Assembly (NCBI GenBank): GCA_016710645.1
Contig: JADJVI010000009.1
Location: forward strand, 38,424-102,423
Reading direction: 5' to 3'
Length of the DNA stretch: 64,000 nt
Origin: Actinomycetales bacterium
Lineage (GTDB): Bacteria; Actinomycetota; Actinomycetes; Actinomycetales; Dermatophilaceae
Positions within the stretch are counted from its first letter, which is position 1; each line of letters starts with the position of its first letter. The notes beneath the pieces are model-generated. The model saw nothing but the letters and a program-made list of their open reading frames with translations. It did no database searches and had not been told where the DNA came from. The translations under genes were made by a program, and so were the position numbers. Below, in pieces: positions 9,083 through 18,575 of the stretch.

Positions 9083-9927
9083 GCGCGGCGCCGCGCAGCA
9101 GCAGGTCGACCACCCCCGCCCCGAAGCAACCACGATCGCGTGGGCGCGTTCGCGCGGGCGCGGTCGTCGTGGCCGTCGCCAACCAGAAGGGCGGCGTCGC
9201 CAAGACGACGTCGGTGGCGAGCCTCGGGGCCGCCTTCGCCGAGTTGGGCAAGCGGGTGCTGCTGGTGGACCTCGACGCCCAGGCCTGCCTCACCTTCTCC
9301 CTCGGCGTGGACCCCGACACCGTCGAGACCTCCATCAACGAGGTGCTGCTCGGTCAGGCCGAGGTCGGCGACGCCGTCATCGAGTGCGCCGAAGGGGTGC
9401 ACCTGTTGCCGTCGGTCATCGACCTAGCCGGTGCCGAAGCGCAGCTACTGGGCCGTCCTGGGCGGGAATTCGCCCTGCGGACCGCCTTGGAGCCGGTGCT
9501 CGGCGATTACGACATCGTCCTGCTGGACTGCTCGCCGAGCCTCGGGGTGCTGACCTTGGCGGCGCTGACCGCCGCGAAGGGGCTCATCATCCCCATGCCG
9601 TGCGAGATGCTCAGTCACCGAGGGGTGGGCCAACTGCTCGACACGGTGCGCGACGTCAAGCGTCTGCTCAACAAGGACCTCGAGGTCGTCGGCGTGCTGC
9701 CGACGCTCTTTGACGGCCGGTCGGCGCACTCGCAGGCGGTGCTCGCCGACGTGGGCGAGCGGTATGGCTTGCCGGTGCTGCTGCCACCGATTCCCAAGAC
9801 GATCCGCTTCGCGGAAGCTCCGGCAGTGGGCCGGTCGATTCTGACCACAGCCAAGCGGTCCAAGGGCGCCGCTGCCTACCGCCAGGTCGCCGAGGGTCTG
9901 GCTGCGAAGTTCTGGCCGACGGCCTGA
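9079..9927 (+). CDS. ParA/Soj-family ATPase (orphan)
   Basis: A 282-residue deviant-Walker ATPase. A basic 30-residue tail precedes the P-loop QKGGVAKTTS, and the A' and B motifs LVDLDAQA and IVLLDCSPSLG follow. ParA proteins bind DNA non-specifically when ATP-bound and position cargo. No parB or parS is adjacent, so this is an orphan like M. tuberculosis Rv3213c, which sits in the same gene neighbourhood. Its 4-bp overlap with the nuclease gene implies co-expression. Confidence 0.9.
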   Translation: MSAAPRSSRSTTPAPKQPRSRGRVRAGAVVVAVANQKGGVAKTTSVASLGAAFAELGKRVLLVDLDAQACLTFSLGVDPDTVETSINEVLLGQAEVGDAVIECAEGVHLLPSVIDLAGAEAQLLGRPGREFALRTALEPVLGDYDIVLLDCSPSLGVLTLAALTAAKGLIIPMPCEMLSHRGVGQLLDTVRDVKRLLNKDLEVVGVLPTLFDGRSAHSQAVLADVGERYGLPVLLPPIPKTIRFAEAPAVGRSILTTAKRSKGAAAYRQVAEGLAAKFWPTA

Positions 9928-9999
9928 GGCCAGCGAGCCGGGTCTGGCTGGCTGGCCGGGCTGGGTTGCCCGGTCAGGGTGTTGTGGGGCCTTGTCTGG

Positions 10000-11754
10000 T
10001 TAGCCCTGCGTCGCGATGTCCGCTGCTGCGACGCCGGACGAGCTGCCGCCGCGACGGCGCCGACGGCGCGGCCGCGACGGGGAGTCGGACGACGGCATAC
10101 CGGCCGGTGTGGTGTCCCCGGCATCGGCCGAGGCTCGGGGTGCGCTGCCGGTCGTCGTGCCCTCGGTCGACGCGCCTGTGGCACCGTTCACGCGCCGACG
10201 GTTGCGCTGGCGCCGCGGGCGTGAGGTGCCAGCAGTGTCGTTGCCCTCGCCGTCGGTGCTGTCGCCCTGGTCGTGCGTGTCGCGACCGCGGCGCTCGCGA
10301 CGGTCCCGGCCATTGCCTCTGTGGTCGTCGCGGTCGCCGGAGCGGCCCCCCGCACGGCTGCCACCGTGGCCCCCACGACCGCCCTTGCCGCCGCGACCGC
10401 CGGTCTCGCCCAGATCTTCCAGGACTTCGGCGTCGAGGCCGGCGCGCGTCTGCTTGGCCTTGTCGAGGTAGCCCGTGACGTCGGTGGGGATGTCGAGGTC
10501 GGTGTAGAGGTGCTCGGAGGATGAATAGGTCTCCACCGGCTCGGGGATGCCGAGGTCGAGCTGCCGGTCGATGAGAGACCAGCGCGGCATGTCCTCCCAG
10601 TCCACGAGCGTGATCGCAATGCCGGTGTTGCCGGCCCGGCCGGTGCGGCCGATGCGGTGGACGTAGGTCTTTTCGTCCTCAGGACACTGGTAGTTGACGA
10701 CGTGGGTGACGTTCTCGACGTCGATGCCGCGTGCTGCGACGTCGGTGGCGACGAGCACGTCGACCTTGCCGTTACGGAAGGCGCGCAGCGCCTGCTCGCG
10801 GGCACCCTGGCCGAGGTCACCGTGGATCGCTGCGGAGGCGAACCCGCGCTCGGCGAGGTCTTCGGCGACGCGAGCGGCTGCGCGCTTGGTGCGGGTGAAG
10901 ATGAGGGTGAGGCCGCGGTCCTTGGCCTGCAACACGCGGGCGAGCAACTCGACCTTGTCCATGGCGTGCGAGCGGTAAATGAACTGCTCGATCGCCTTGA
11001 CCGTGTGGGCGTTCTCAGTCTCGTCGCCCATCGCCCGGATGTGGGTGGGCTGGGTCATATAGCGCCGCGCCAGCGCGACGATGGCGCCGGGCATGGTGGC
11101 CGAGAAGAGCATCGTCTGGCGCCCCGCAGGGGTCAGCGACATGAGGGTCTCGACATCGGGCAGGAAGCCCAGGTCGAGCATCTCGTCGGCCTCGTCGAGG
11201 ACGACGATGCGGGCTTGGGACAGGTTGAGGTGGCCCTGCTTGGCCAGGTCGATGAGGCGGCCAGGAGTGCCGACGACGACCTCGACGCCACGCTTGAGGG
11301 CCTCGACCTGCGGCTCGTAGGCCCGCCCGCCGTAGACGGTGAGGACCCGCACCCCGCGCTTGCCTGCGGCACGCTCCAGATCGCTGGCGACCTGAACCGC
11401 GAGCTCACGGGTGGGGGCCACGGCGAGGGCTTGCGGCAGGCCGGGCTTGATCAGCGAGGTGAACTCCTCGTCGGTCGGCGAGACGACGCGCTGGAGGATC
11501 GGTACGCCGAAACCCAGGGTCTTGCCGGTGCCCGTCTTGGCCTGGCCGATGATGTCGTGCCCGCCCAGCGCCACCGGCAGGGTCATCGCCTGGATGGGGA
11601 AGGGGTGCACGATGCCGTGGTCGACGAGCGCCGCGACGATGTCCGGGTGCACGCCGAAGTCGGCGAAGGTCGGCTCCGGTGCGGCCGCGGCAGGTCCGTC
11701 GGCGCTGGTCCCTTCGGTCGTCACTGCGGATTGGTCGGGAGTGTCGATGGTCAT
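10000..11754 (-). CDS. DEAD-box ATP-dependent RNA helicase (RhlE/CsdA-like)
   Basis: A 584-residue helicase with all core motifs: AKTGTGKT (I), PTRELA (Ia), TPGR (Ib), DEAD (II), SAT (III), and the second RecA domain ending HRIGRTGRAG (VI). About 170 C-terminal residues are disordered, rich in Arg, Gly, Asp and Ser, a likely RNA-binding and condensation tail. I start at ATG 11754, with GGAAG upstream, rather than the longer frame at 11895, because the extra residues are not helicase-like. It unwinds structured RNA in cold adaptation and ribosome assembly, and is divergent from the ferritin-like gene. Confidence 0.92.
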   Translation of the reverse strand: MTIDTPDQSAVTTEGTSADGPAAAAPEPTFADFGVHPDIVAALVDHGIVHPFPIQAMTLPVALGGHDIIGQAKTGTGKTLGFGVPILQRVVSPTDEEFTSLIKPGLPQALAVAPTRELAVQVASDLERAAGKRGVRVLTVYGGRAYEPQVEALKRGVEVVVGTPGRLIDLAKQGHLNLSQARIVVLDEADEMLDLGFLPDVETLMSLTPAGRQTMLFSATMPGAIVALARRYMTQPTHIRAMGDETENAHTVKAIEQFIYRSHAMDKVELLARVLQAKDRGLTLIFTRTKRAAARVAEDLAERGFASAAIHGDLGQGAREQALRAFRNGKVDVLVATDVAARGIDVENVTHVVNYQCPEDEKTYVHRIGRTGRAGNTGIAITLVDWEDMPRWSLIDRQLDLGIPEPVETYSSSEHLYTDLDIPTDVTGYLDKAKQTRAGLDAEVLEDLGETGGRGGKGGRGGHGGSRAGGRSGDRDDHRGNGRDRRERRGRDTHDQGDSTDGEGNDTAGTSRPRRQRNRRRVNGATGASTEGTTTGSAPRASADAGDTTPAGMPSSDSPSRPRRRRRRGGSSSGVAAADIATQG

Positions 11755-11951
11755 GGATGAGTCGCTTCCGATCGGGCCGGTCGCTGCGGGTCGCTGTGGG
11801 CGAACCCTCGCCGCGACGGCGATATGGGCCGATCGGAGGTCTTCGGGGGCGGCGCCACGCCGCTGGTTCGTCATCGATTCGGGCCGATCGGGCACCTCTT
11901 GACCGGGCGAGTCTACCGGAGTCGGCGTGTCGCCCCATGCGGCGCCGCGGC

Positions 11952-11957
11952 TACGCT
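11952..11957 (+). promoter_or_regulatory. -10 element, leaderless promoter
   Basis: TACGCT, 6 nt before ATG 11964. The 209-bp divergent region to the helicase start must also hold the helicase promoter, which I cannot pinpoint. Confidence 0.5.
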
Positions 11958-11963
11958 GCGGCT

Positions 11964-12638
11964 ATGAGCGAGCAGCCGGAAAGTGCCCACGCCAACCACA
12001 TCGCCGTGGTCGACCTGCTGGGTGCCCTGTCTTACGCCCAGCTGAGCGGGTTTGGCGCGCTGGCCGGTGACGCACAGCTCGCGCCCGACCTGGGTGCCAA
12101 GTCGGAGGTCGCCCGGATGGCGGCGATGGTCTTCGGTCAGTTCGAGCAGGTCCGCGGTCGACTGGAGTCGCTGGGCGCCGACCAGGTGCAGGCGATGGCT
12201 CCCTTTGTCGACGCGATCGACTCCTTCCACGAGCGGACCCGCCCCAGCGACTGGCTCGAGGGCATCGTCAAGGCCTACGTCGGTGACGGCATCGCCCGCG
12301 ACTTCTACGCCGAGGTGGCGCAATACCTCGACTCCGGCAGCCGGTCCTTCGTTGTCGAGCTGCTGCGCGATGAGGGTCAGGCATCCTTCATCTCGACGAC
12401 GGTCCGTGACGCGATCGCCGCCGACTCGCGCCTGGGTGGCCGGCTGGCGCTGTGGGCCCGACGGATCATGGGGGAGGCGCTCCAGCAGGCGCAGCGGGTG
12501 GGCGTCGAACGCGACTCTCTGACAGCGTTGTTGGTTGGCGGCGAGCGCGGCGCCGACCTCGCTGAGCTCGGCCGGATGTTTGCCCGGATCACCGACGCGC
12601 ACACTCGCCGCATGGAGAACCTCGGCCTCACTGCCTGA
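11964..12638 (+). CDS. ferritin-like / MiaE-like hydroxylase-fold protein
   Basis: A 224-residue helical protein. Its order of helices, the pattern of acidic residues (FGQFEQVRGRLESLG early, FYAEVAQYLD midway) and the neighbouring RNA helicase match the actinobacterial ferritin-like family related to tRNA-(ms2io6A)-hydroxylase. Typical diiron ExxH pairs are not obvious to me, so enzymatic activity is uncertain. Start ATG 11964 is supported by the leaderless promoter. Confidence 0.7.
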   Translation: MSEQPESAHANHIAVVDLLGALSYAQLSGFGALAGDAQLAPDLGAKSEVARMAAMVFGQFEQVRGRLESLGADQVQAMAPFVDAIDSFHERTRPSDWLEGIVKAYVGDGIARDFYAEVAQYLDSGSRSFVVELLRDEGQASFISTTVRDAIAADSRLGGRLALWARRIMGEALQQAQRVGVERDSLTALLVGGERGADLAELGRMFARITDAHTRRMENLGLTA

Positions 12639-12670
12639 GTGGCGTCGCCGTCACAAGGAGCCTGGAAATG

Positions 12671-12702
12671 CCGAACGGGCCCGGAAATCCGGACCCGTTC
12701 GG
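12671..12702. terminator. bidirectional terminator hairpin
   Basis: A 14-bp inverted repeat with one mismatch and an AAAT loop lies between two convergent genes ending at 12638 and 12722. No T-tract, but the position and stem strength fit a shared terminator. Confidence 0.65.
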
Positions 12703-12721
12703 TGAAGTGACCAGACGAGGG

Positions 12722-12988
12722 TCAGACGCGCTTGCCCGACATGTTGCCGTAGAGCACGATCCCCACGGCCGCGAGGACCGCCCCGAGGATGACTGAGAGC
12801 CACGGGATGCCGCCGCTGGCGTTGCTGTAGGTCGTCAGACCCAGCAGCAGACCGGCGACGAACGAGGCGATGATGCCGATGAGCGTGGTCATCGCGAGCG
12901 AGATGTTCTGACGGCCGGGAAGAATGAGCCGGCCGAGAAGACCAATGATGAGGCCGGTGATGACGGCCCAGATGATGCTGCTGATCAC
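12722..12988 (-). CDS. GlsB/YeaQ/YmgE-family (transglycosylase-associated) membrane protein
   Basis: An 88-residue protein made of three hydrophobic helices with the family pattern IWAVITGLIIGLLGRLILPG at the start and glycine-rich turns. Members are small stress-induced inner-membrane proteins of unknown activity. I chose GTG 12988, preceded by AAGGAG at an 8-nt spacing, rather than upstream ATG 13030, because the family begins at the first helix. Confidence 0.8.
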   Translation of the reverse strand: MISSIIWAVITGLIIGLLGRLILPGRQNISLAMTTLIGIIASFVAGLLLGLTTYSNASGGIPWLSVILGAVLAAVGIVLYGNMSGKRV

Positions 12989-13113
12989 GTGAATGTCTCC
13001 TTCTGGCCACGAGGCCGGAACGTCGAGCACCCGCCGATTTCGGGGCGCTATGCATGTGAACTCACTGCGTACTCAAAGGTATTCCCCCTGAGCGCAGACT
13101 CAACCGAACGAAA

Positions 13114-13338
13114 TCAGCCGATTCCGAAGCCGACTCGGCTCTTCTCGGTGTCGCCTAGGTGGACGAAGCCGACGGCGTCGGCCGGCACGAGGTAGCGCCG
13201 TCCCTTGTCGTCGCTCAACGCCAGCACGGTGCCTTCGCGCAGCGACGCCTCGACCGCGGCGCTGACCGCCTCGGCGGTGTCGTCCGTTTCGAACACCAGC
13301 TCGCGCGCGACCTGTCGCACGCCGATCCTGACCTCCAC
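13114..13338 (-). CDS. DUF3107 family protein (Rv3208A/TB9.4-like)
   Basis: A 74-residue acidic protein beginning VEVRIGVRQVARELVFET, the usual DUF3107 opening. I start it at GTG 13338, with AAGGGA 8 nt upstream, giving the family length; ATG 13353 would add five residues. Function is unknown. In mycobacteria the homologue also sits next to a TetR gene, as here (the TetR gene lies just upstream, 13388-14065, same strand). Confidence 0.8.
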   Translation of the reverse strand: MEVRIGVRQVARELVFETDDTAEAVSAAVEASLREGTVLALSDDKGRRYLVPADAVGFVHLGDTEKSRVGFGIG

Positions 13339-13387
13339 GATGTTTCCCTTCATGTCACGGCATACCGCTGTGTCGTTGACCCAAACT

Positions 13388-14065
13388 CTAGGCGGGCGTG
13401 GGGGATTCCCCGGCACCGCCTGAGTCGACGGGCTCTGTCGCGGTCGCCGGCCGCGAGCGAGGGAAGCCGCCCAAACCGCGCCAGGCGAGTTGCCCGACCA
13501 GCCGGGCCGCTTCCTCCTGGCCGACGGTCGCGCCCAGGGTGACCCAGTTGCGGGCGGACATCTGAGCCATCCCGGTGAGCGACATGGCCAACACCATGGC
13601 GTCGGCTCGGGACATCTCGGTATCGGCGGCGATCGCGTCGGCGAAAGCCTCCCCGCACCGGGTGAAGGCACCCTCGATGCGCCGAGCGACGTTTTGCTCG
13701 TTGATGAGGTCGGACTCGAAGAGGATCCGGAACGCCTGACCCTCGCGCGCGACGAACTCGAAATAGGCTGCGACAGTGGCGAACACGCGCTCCTTGTTGG
13801 TGCCCGTCGTCGCCAACGCGGCACGGACCGCCGCCTCCAACTCGCCAGCCCGCTCGTCGAGGAGCGCGAGATAAAGCTCCAACTTGCCCGGGAAGTGTTG
13901 GTAGAGAACGGGTTTCGAGACGCCAGCCCGTTCGGCGATGTCGTCCATCGCGGCTGCGTGATAGCCGGACTCGACGAACGCTGCCTGCGCGGCGGCCAGC
14001 AGTTGGGCGCGCCGGGCCGAGCGGGGCAATCGTTGCCCCTTGACGCGCGGATCCGCGATCGTCAT
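13388..14065 (-). CDS. TetR-family transcriptional regulator (Rv3208-like)
   Basis: A 225-residue regulator. The N-terminal TetR helix-turn-helix is clear: ARRAQLLAAAQAAFVESGYH, then AMDDIAERAGVSKPVLYQHF at residues 39-58. The rest is the all-helical ligand and dimer domain, ending in a Pro/Thr/Glu-rich tail. Context (DUF3107 downstream, moeZ divergent) matches mycobacterial Rv3208, whose regulon I cannot infer from sequence. The 93-bp divergent gap to moeZ is the natural place for its operator. Confidence 0.88.
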   Translation of the reverse strand: MTIADPRVKGQRLPRSARRAQLLAAAQAAFVESGYHAAAMDDIAERAGVSKPVLYQHFPGKLELYLALLDERAGELEAAVRAALATTGTNKERVFATVAAYFEFVAREGQAFRILFESDLINEQNVARRIEGAFTRCGEAFADAIAADTEMSRADAMVLAMSLTGMAQMSARNWVTLGATVGQEEAARLVGQLAWRGLGGFPRSRPATATEPVDSGGAGESPTPA

Positions 14066-14146
14066 GGCGTGTTCTGGCCCTCCTCAGTCGGGGCGGACCC
14101 TGTCCGCGACCGTTGGAATCCTACGCGTCAGTAGCCGCCCGCTGGG

Positions 14147-14152
14147 TACTCT
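14147..14152 (+). promoter_or_regulatory. -10 element, leaderless promoter of moeZ
   Basis: TACTCT, 6 nt before ATG 14159. Confidence 0.5.
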
Positions 14153-14158
14153 GCGGAC

Positions 14159-15331
14159 ATGTCGGCTCCGCCGCAGTCCCCGAACTCCGTCGGCAACCTC
14201 GACCCGGAAAGCGCTGTCGCCAGCCCGGACCGCTATGCGCGACAGGAGTTGCTCGCCCAGATTGGTTCGGCGGGACAGCGGCGACTGGCCGAGGCGAAGG
14301 TGCTCGTCGTCGGAGCTGGTGGGCTCGGGTCACCGGCGCTGCTCTACCTCGCGGCAGCGGGGGTCGGCACGCTCGGCGTGGTTGACGACGACATCGTCGA
14401 CCTCACTAACCTGCACCGCCAGGTGTTGCACGGCGAGGACTCGATCGGCCATCCCAAGACGGCGTCGGCGCAGCTCTCCATCGCTCGACTCAACAGCCAG
14501 GTGCGGGTCGTGCGGCACGACACCCGGATCACCCGCGCCTCCGCCCCTGGCATCGTCGCGGGCTACGACCTCGTCGTCGACGGGAGCGACAACTTCGACA
14601 CCCGGTATGCCGTGGGTCGAGCCTGCGCGCGGGCCCGCCTTCCGCACGTGTGGGCGTCGGTGCTGCAGTTCCAGGCGCAGGTGTCCGTCTGGTGGGCCGG
14701 TCGCGGGCCGTGCTACCGCTGCGTCTTCCCGGACGCGCCGCCGCCGGGGTCGGTGGCGTCGTGCGTCGAGGCGGGTGTGCTCGGCTCGCTGACTGGCACG
14801 ATGGGTTCGCTCCAAGCCACCGAGACGCTGAAGATCCTTCTGGGAGTGGGCGAGCCACTCGTCGGCCGCCTGCTGCTGCACGACGCTCTGGCGCAGACCT
14901 GGGCGACGCTGACCGTGCGCAGTCGGCCCGGCTGCCCGGACTGCGACCCGTCGCCTGCTGCGGTTGTCGCCTCGGAGCGTGTGGGTGGGTCATCAGGCAA
15001 CCAGCAGGTCGTCACCCCTGACTGGTTGGCAACCAGGTTGTCAGACCGCGCTATTCATGTCGTCGACGTGCGCGATGCCGCCGAGCGGGAGGCGCTCCCC
15101 GGGCCGGAGGCGGACGGCATACCGCTGGCTCGATTGCGGGACGGGACCGCGCTGGACCCGGCCCGGTTGGGGCCCCGCGACGCCACTGTGGTGTTTGTCT
15201 GCCGATCCGGGGTGAGATCCGAGGAAGCCAGAGTGCTCGCCGGCGCTGCCGGTTGGCGGTATGCCGTGTCGCTCGAGGGTGGGGCGCTGGCGTGGTCACG
15301 CTGGGTGGCAGGCGGGCACCTGCCGGTCTAG
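14159..15331 (+). CDS. moeZ: MoeZ: ThiF/MoeB adenylyltransferase-rhodanese sulfurtransferase
   Basis: A 390-residue two-domain protein. Residues about 25-260 are the E1-like adenylyltransferase: ATP motif GAGGLGSPAL, DGSDNFDTRYAV, catalytic-cysteine region SCVEAGVLG, and two zinc-binding pairs (CYRC, CPDC). Residues about 285-390 are a rhodanese domain with active loop CRSGVRS. MoeZ adenylates and sulfurates the C-terminal Gly-Gly of carrier proteins such as MoaD, ThiS and CysO for molybdopterin, thiamin and cysteine synthesis. moaE lies 30 kb downstream. A leaderless -10 supports the start. Confidence 0.93.
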   Translation: MSAPPQSPNSVGNLDPESAVASPDRYARQELLAQIGSAGQRRLAEAKVLVVGAGGLGSPALLYLAAAGVGTLGVVDDDIVDLTNLHRQVLHGEDSIGHPKTASAQLSIARLNSQVRVVRHDTRITRASAPGIVAGYDLVVDGSDNFDTRYAVGRACARARLPHVWASVLQFQAQVSVWWAGRGPCYRCVFPDAPPPGSVASCVEAGVLGSLTGTMGSLQATETLKILLGVGEPLVGRLLLHDALAQTWATLTVRSRPGCPDCDPSPAAVVASERVGGSSGNQQVVTPDWLATRLSDRAIHVVDVRDAAEREALPGPEADGIPLARLRDGTALDPARLGPRDATVVFVCRSGVRSEEARVLAGAAGWRYAVSLEGGALAWSRWVAGGHLPV

Positions 15332-15398
15332 TCGCCGCCGCAGCGCGCCTCACGATGCCTCACGACCGGTTGTCGGGGGTGCGTGATGGAATCGCTTC

Positions 15399-18300
15399 AT
15401 GGTCGTCATGCGCCGCGCTCCACGAGAGGACCTCGGGTTCGCCGAGGGTCTCGTGCTCGACGCTGGCCAGGCGGCGGTCCTGGCCAACGGGGCTCCGGTC
15501 CTGCGGGTGCTGGGCGCTCCGGGCACGGGCAAGAGTGCGCTGGCGGTCGAGATCGTGGCCGACCGGGTGCGCGGCGGGCTGGCCGCCGACTCCTGTCTCA
15601 TCCTGGCGCCGACCCGACTGGGCGCGGCCCGGCTGCGGGAGGCGGTCACGGCGCGGCTCGGCGGCACGACCACCGAGCCCCTTGCCCGCACCCCGGCTGC
15701 CTTCGGTTTCGCGCTGCTGCGCCAGCAGGCTGCCCTGGTGGGGGCGCCACCCCCACGGTTGCTCAGCGGCCCCGAGCAGGATGTCGTGCTCAAGGAGCTG
15801 CTCGACGGGCACCGAGCCGCCGCCACGGCCGGTGTCGCGACGGATGCCGCCCCCGACTGGCCCGAGCACGTGCTTCCCGCCCTGTCCACCCGAGGCTTCC
15901 GGCACGAGTTGCGCGACCTGCTCATGCGGGCGGTGGAGCACGGCATCGACGCCGCCGACCTCGCCCGGCTCGGTCGGGAGCAGGACCGCCCCGAGTGGGT
16001 GGCCGCGGCGCGAGTGCTCGACGAATACGACCAGGTCACCGCGCTGTCGCGGCCAGGTGCCTATGACCCGGCCTGGATCATCAGCGCTGCGGCCGATCTG
16101 CTCGAAGACGACCCCGTCGCACGCGCCCGAGCCCACGCCGCGGTGCGGCTGATCGTCGTCGATGACGCCCAGGAGCTCACCCGCCCGGCGCTGCGCCTGC
16201 TGCGCCTGCTCGCCGGCGATGACGTCCAGGTCATCCTCCTGGCTGATCCTGACAGTGCGGTGCAGACCTTCCGAGGCGCCGACCCCCGGTTGCTCTTCGA
16301 CCCTTCTTGGTCGCAGCTGTCGGAGGCATCCACGCTCGTCCTCGGCACGGCATACCGGACTCCAGAGGCTGTGCACGCAGCGGTGACTCGGGTGGCCCGT
16401 CGGATCGGCGTGTTGGGCCGGGGGGTTCACCGCGCTGCCACCCCGGCGCGGCCCGGGGGGGAAGTCGAGGTCGCGCTCGTGCGATCGACGATCCAGGAGG
16501 CGAGCTTCCTCGCCGCGGTGCTGCGTCGCGCGCACCTGCAGGACGGTATGCCGTGGCGCGAGATGGCGGTCATCGTGCGGGGCAGCGCCCGTGCCGGCAC
16601 AATTCGCCGCGTCCTGGCCACCGCCGGTGTCCGCGTCGCGACGGCTGCCGGAGCGGTCCCGGTGCGCGACGAGCCAGCTGCGCGAGCGCTCCTCAGTGTC
16701 CTGCGCATCTCGCTGCGGCTGGCGAGCAACCCAGAAGCCGAGATCAGCCCCGACGAGGCAACCGATCTGCTCCTCTCACCGCTGGGTGGATCCGACGCCG
16801 TGCGGTTGCGTCGGCTCCGGCGAGCACTGCGCCGCGACGAACTCGACGAGGGCGGCGACCGCACTGGCGACGAGCTGTTGGCCGCCGCGATCTGCAACCG
16901 CGTGACCGCAGCCATGACCGGGCCCGACGGGGAGGCGTTGCGACGGATCAGCGCGGCGCTCGCGGCCGGAGTCGCTGCGGCCGCTCCGGATGTCGGGCGC
17001 CCCTCCGGCCGCGGCTGGGCGCCCGGAGTCAGCGCCGAGTCGGTGTTGTGGGCGATCTGGTCCGGCCTGGGGGTGGCCCGCGCGTGGCAGGAAGACGTCC
17101 TGCGCGGCCGTCCGCGGGCCGCTCGCGCGGATCGCGATCTCGATGCCGTCGTCGGGCTGTTCGACGCCGCAGTGCGCTATGACGAGCGGCTCCCGGGAGC
17201 CGGGCCGGAGCGTTTCCTCGAGCACATCCTCGGGGAGGAGCTCGCCGAGGACACGCTCGCTGCGCGGGCGCCCAGCACGGAGACCGTCGCCGTCCTCACC
17301 CCTGCGGCTGCGGCCGGGCGCCAGTGGCGGTTGGTCGTCATCGCCGGACTGCAAGAGGGGGTGTGGCCCGACCTGCGCTTGCGTGGGTCGCTGCTCGGCT
17401 CCACTGCTCTGGTCGACGTCGTCACCGGCCGCTATGCCGGAGTGCAGGCCGCTGCTTCTGCCGTGCGGCACGACGAGACCCGCCTCCTTCATGTGGCGCT
17501 GTCCCGAGCGAGCGAACGCGTCGTGTTGACGGCAGTGCGCAACGACGACGAGCAGCCGAGTGTCTACCTCGATGTCGTCGACCCCCTGCCTGACGACCTG
17601 CCGGCCCGCTCCTTCACCGTCGTGCCTCGGCCGCTTCACCTGCCCGCCCTCGTGGGGGAGTTGCGGCGGGCCGCTGCGGATGACGACCCCGCCGTGAGCG
17701 AGCGGGCGGCCCGCTGGTTGGCCCGGCTGGCCGTCGCGGGGGTTCGCGGCGCCCATCCGCAGAGTTGGTGGGCAGCGGTTCCTGCGCCCGATGGGCGGCC
17801 ACGGCGCCTGCCCGAACACCACGTTTCGGTCTCTCCGTCCAAGATCGAGCAGTTCCAGACGTGTGGTCTGCGGTGGGCTCTGGAGGCGGCGGGTGGACAG
17901 GGGCCGAGGGTGGGCTCGGCGACCATCGGCACGCTGGTCCACGCCGTCATCCGCGACCTGGGAGACGCTGACGCCGACGCGCTGACCGCCGAGATCGACC
18001 GCCGGTGGCCGCAGTTGGGGTTGCCCCCGGGGTGGGTCGCCGAACGGCAACGCGAGGAAGCCCATCGGATGGCGGTGCGCGTGGCCAGCTACTTCCAGCA
18101 GGCCCGCGCCCAGCAGTGGGAGCTGGTGGGGGCTGAAGCCCCCTTGCGGGTGACGGTGGGGCGCGCGGTGCTGACCGGCAGCGTCGACCGGCTCGAACGG
18201 CATACCGAGCATGGGGGAGTGCGGGTCATCGACTACAAGACCGGCGCGAGCAAACCCAAGGCTGACGCCGTCGCTACCGTGCCTCAGCTCGGCGCCTATC

Positions 18301-18575
18301 AGGTGGCTGTTGAGGCCGGGGCCTTCCCCGCGCTCGGCACGGTCTGCTCGGGAGCCGCGCTGTTGCACATCGGCAAGGCGGGTGGTGTGCGCGGTCCGGC
18401 CCTGCAGCTGCAACCACCGCTGGCCGAGAGTGATAATCCTGGCTGGGCGCACACGATGGTCCAGGAGGCTGCCGACGGGATGGGGGCGGCGACGATGGTC
18501 GCCCGGCCCGGCGACTGCACCTTCTGCGCGGTCCGCACGAGCTGCCCGGCACAACCGGAAGGCCAGGCACTGTGA
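15399..18575 (+). CDS. adnA: AdnA-like helicase-nuclease subunit
   Basis: A 1058-residue UvrD/Rep-type motor fused to a RecB nuclease. Walker A is GAPGTGKS near residue 38; motif II is VVDDAQE instead of DExxD; the ADPDSAVQTFRGA and HVALSRASERVV motifs follow. The C-terminal domain has VIDYKTG and four cysteines (QTCGLRW, then CTFCAVRTSC) for a 4Fe-4S cluster. AdnAB is the actinobacterial end-resection machine that processes double-strand breaks. The stop overlaps the adnB start by 4 bp. Its motor motifs are less canonical than those of AdnB, as known for AdnA. Confidence 0.9.
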   Translation: MVVMRRAPREDLGFAEGLVLDAGQAAVLANGAPVLRVLGAPGTGKSALAVEIVADRVRGGLAADSCLILAPTRLGAARLREAVTARLGGTTTEPLARTPAAFGFALLRQQAALVGAPPPRLLSGPEQDVVLKELLDGHRAAATAGVATDAAPDWPEHVLPALSTRGFRHELRDLLMRAVEHGIDAADLARLGREQDRPEWVAAARVLDEYDQVTALSRPGAYDPAWIISAAADLLEDDPVARARAHAAVRLIVVDDAQELTRPALRLLRLLAGDDVQVILLADPDSAVQTFRGADPRLLFDPSWSQLSEASTLVLGTAYRTPEAVHAAVTRVARRIGVLGRGVHRAATPARPGGEVEVALVRSTIQEASFLAAVLRRAHLQDGMPWREMAVIVRGSARAGTIRRVLATAGVRVATAAGAVPVRDEPAARALLSVLRISLRLASNPEAEISPDEATDLLLSPLGGSDAVRLRRLRRALRRDELDEGGDRTGDELLAAAICNRVTAAMTGPDGEALRRISAALAAGVAAAAPDVGRPSGRGWAPGVSAESVLWAIWSGLGVARAWQEDVLRGRPRAARADRDLDAVVGLFDAAVRYDERLPGAGPERFLEHILGEELAEDTLAARAPSTETVAVLTPAAAAGRQWRLVVIAGLQEGVWPDLRLRGSLLGSTALVDVVTGRYAGVQAAASAVRHDETRLLHVALSRASERVVLTAVRNDDEQPSVYLDVVDPLPDDLPARSFTVVPRPLHLPALVGELRRAAADDDPAVSERAARWLARLAVAGVRGAHPQSWWAAVPAPDGRPRRLPEHHVSVSPSKIEQFQTCGLRWALEAAGGQGPRVGSATIGTLVHAVIRDLGDADADALTAEIDRRWPQLGLPPGWVAERQREEAHRMAVRVASYFQQARAQQWELVGAEAPLRVTVGRAVLTGSVDRLERHTEHGGVRVIDYKTGASKPKADAVATVPQLGAYQVAVEAGAFPALGTVCSGAALLHIGKAGGVRGPALQLQPPLAESDNPGWAHTMVQEAADGMGAATMVARPGDCTFCAVRTSCPAQPEGQAL

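Noticed and set aside
14159..15331. Part of a RiPP or ubiquitin-like modification operon
   Set aside because: The MoeB-rhodanese fusion and its neighbours fit MoeZ in sulfur transfer; no substrate peptide or protease is adjacent.
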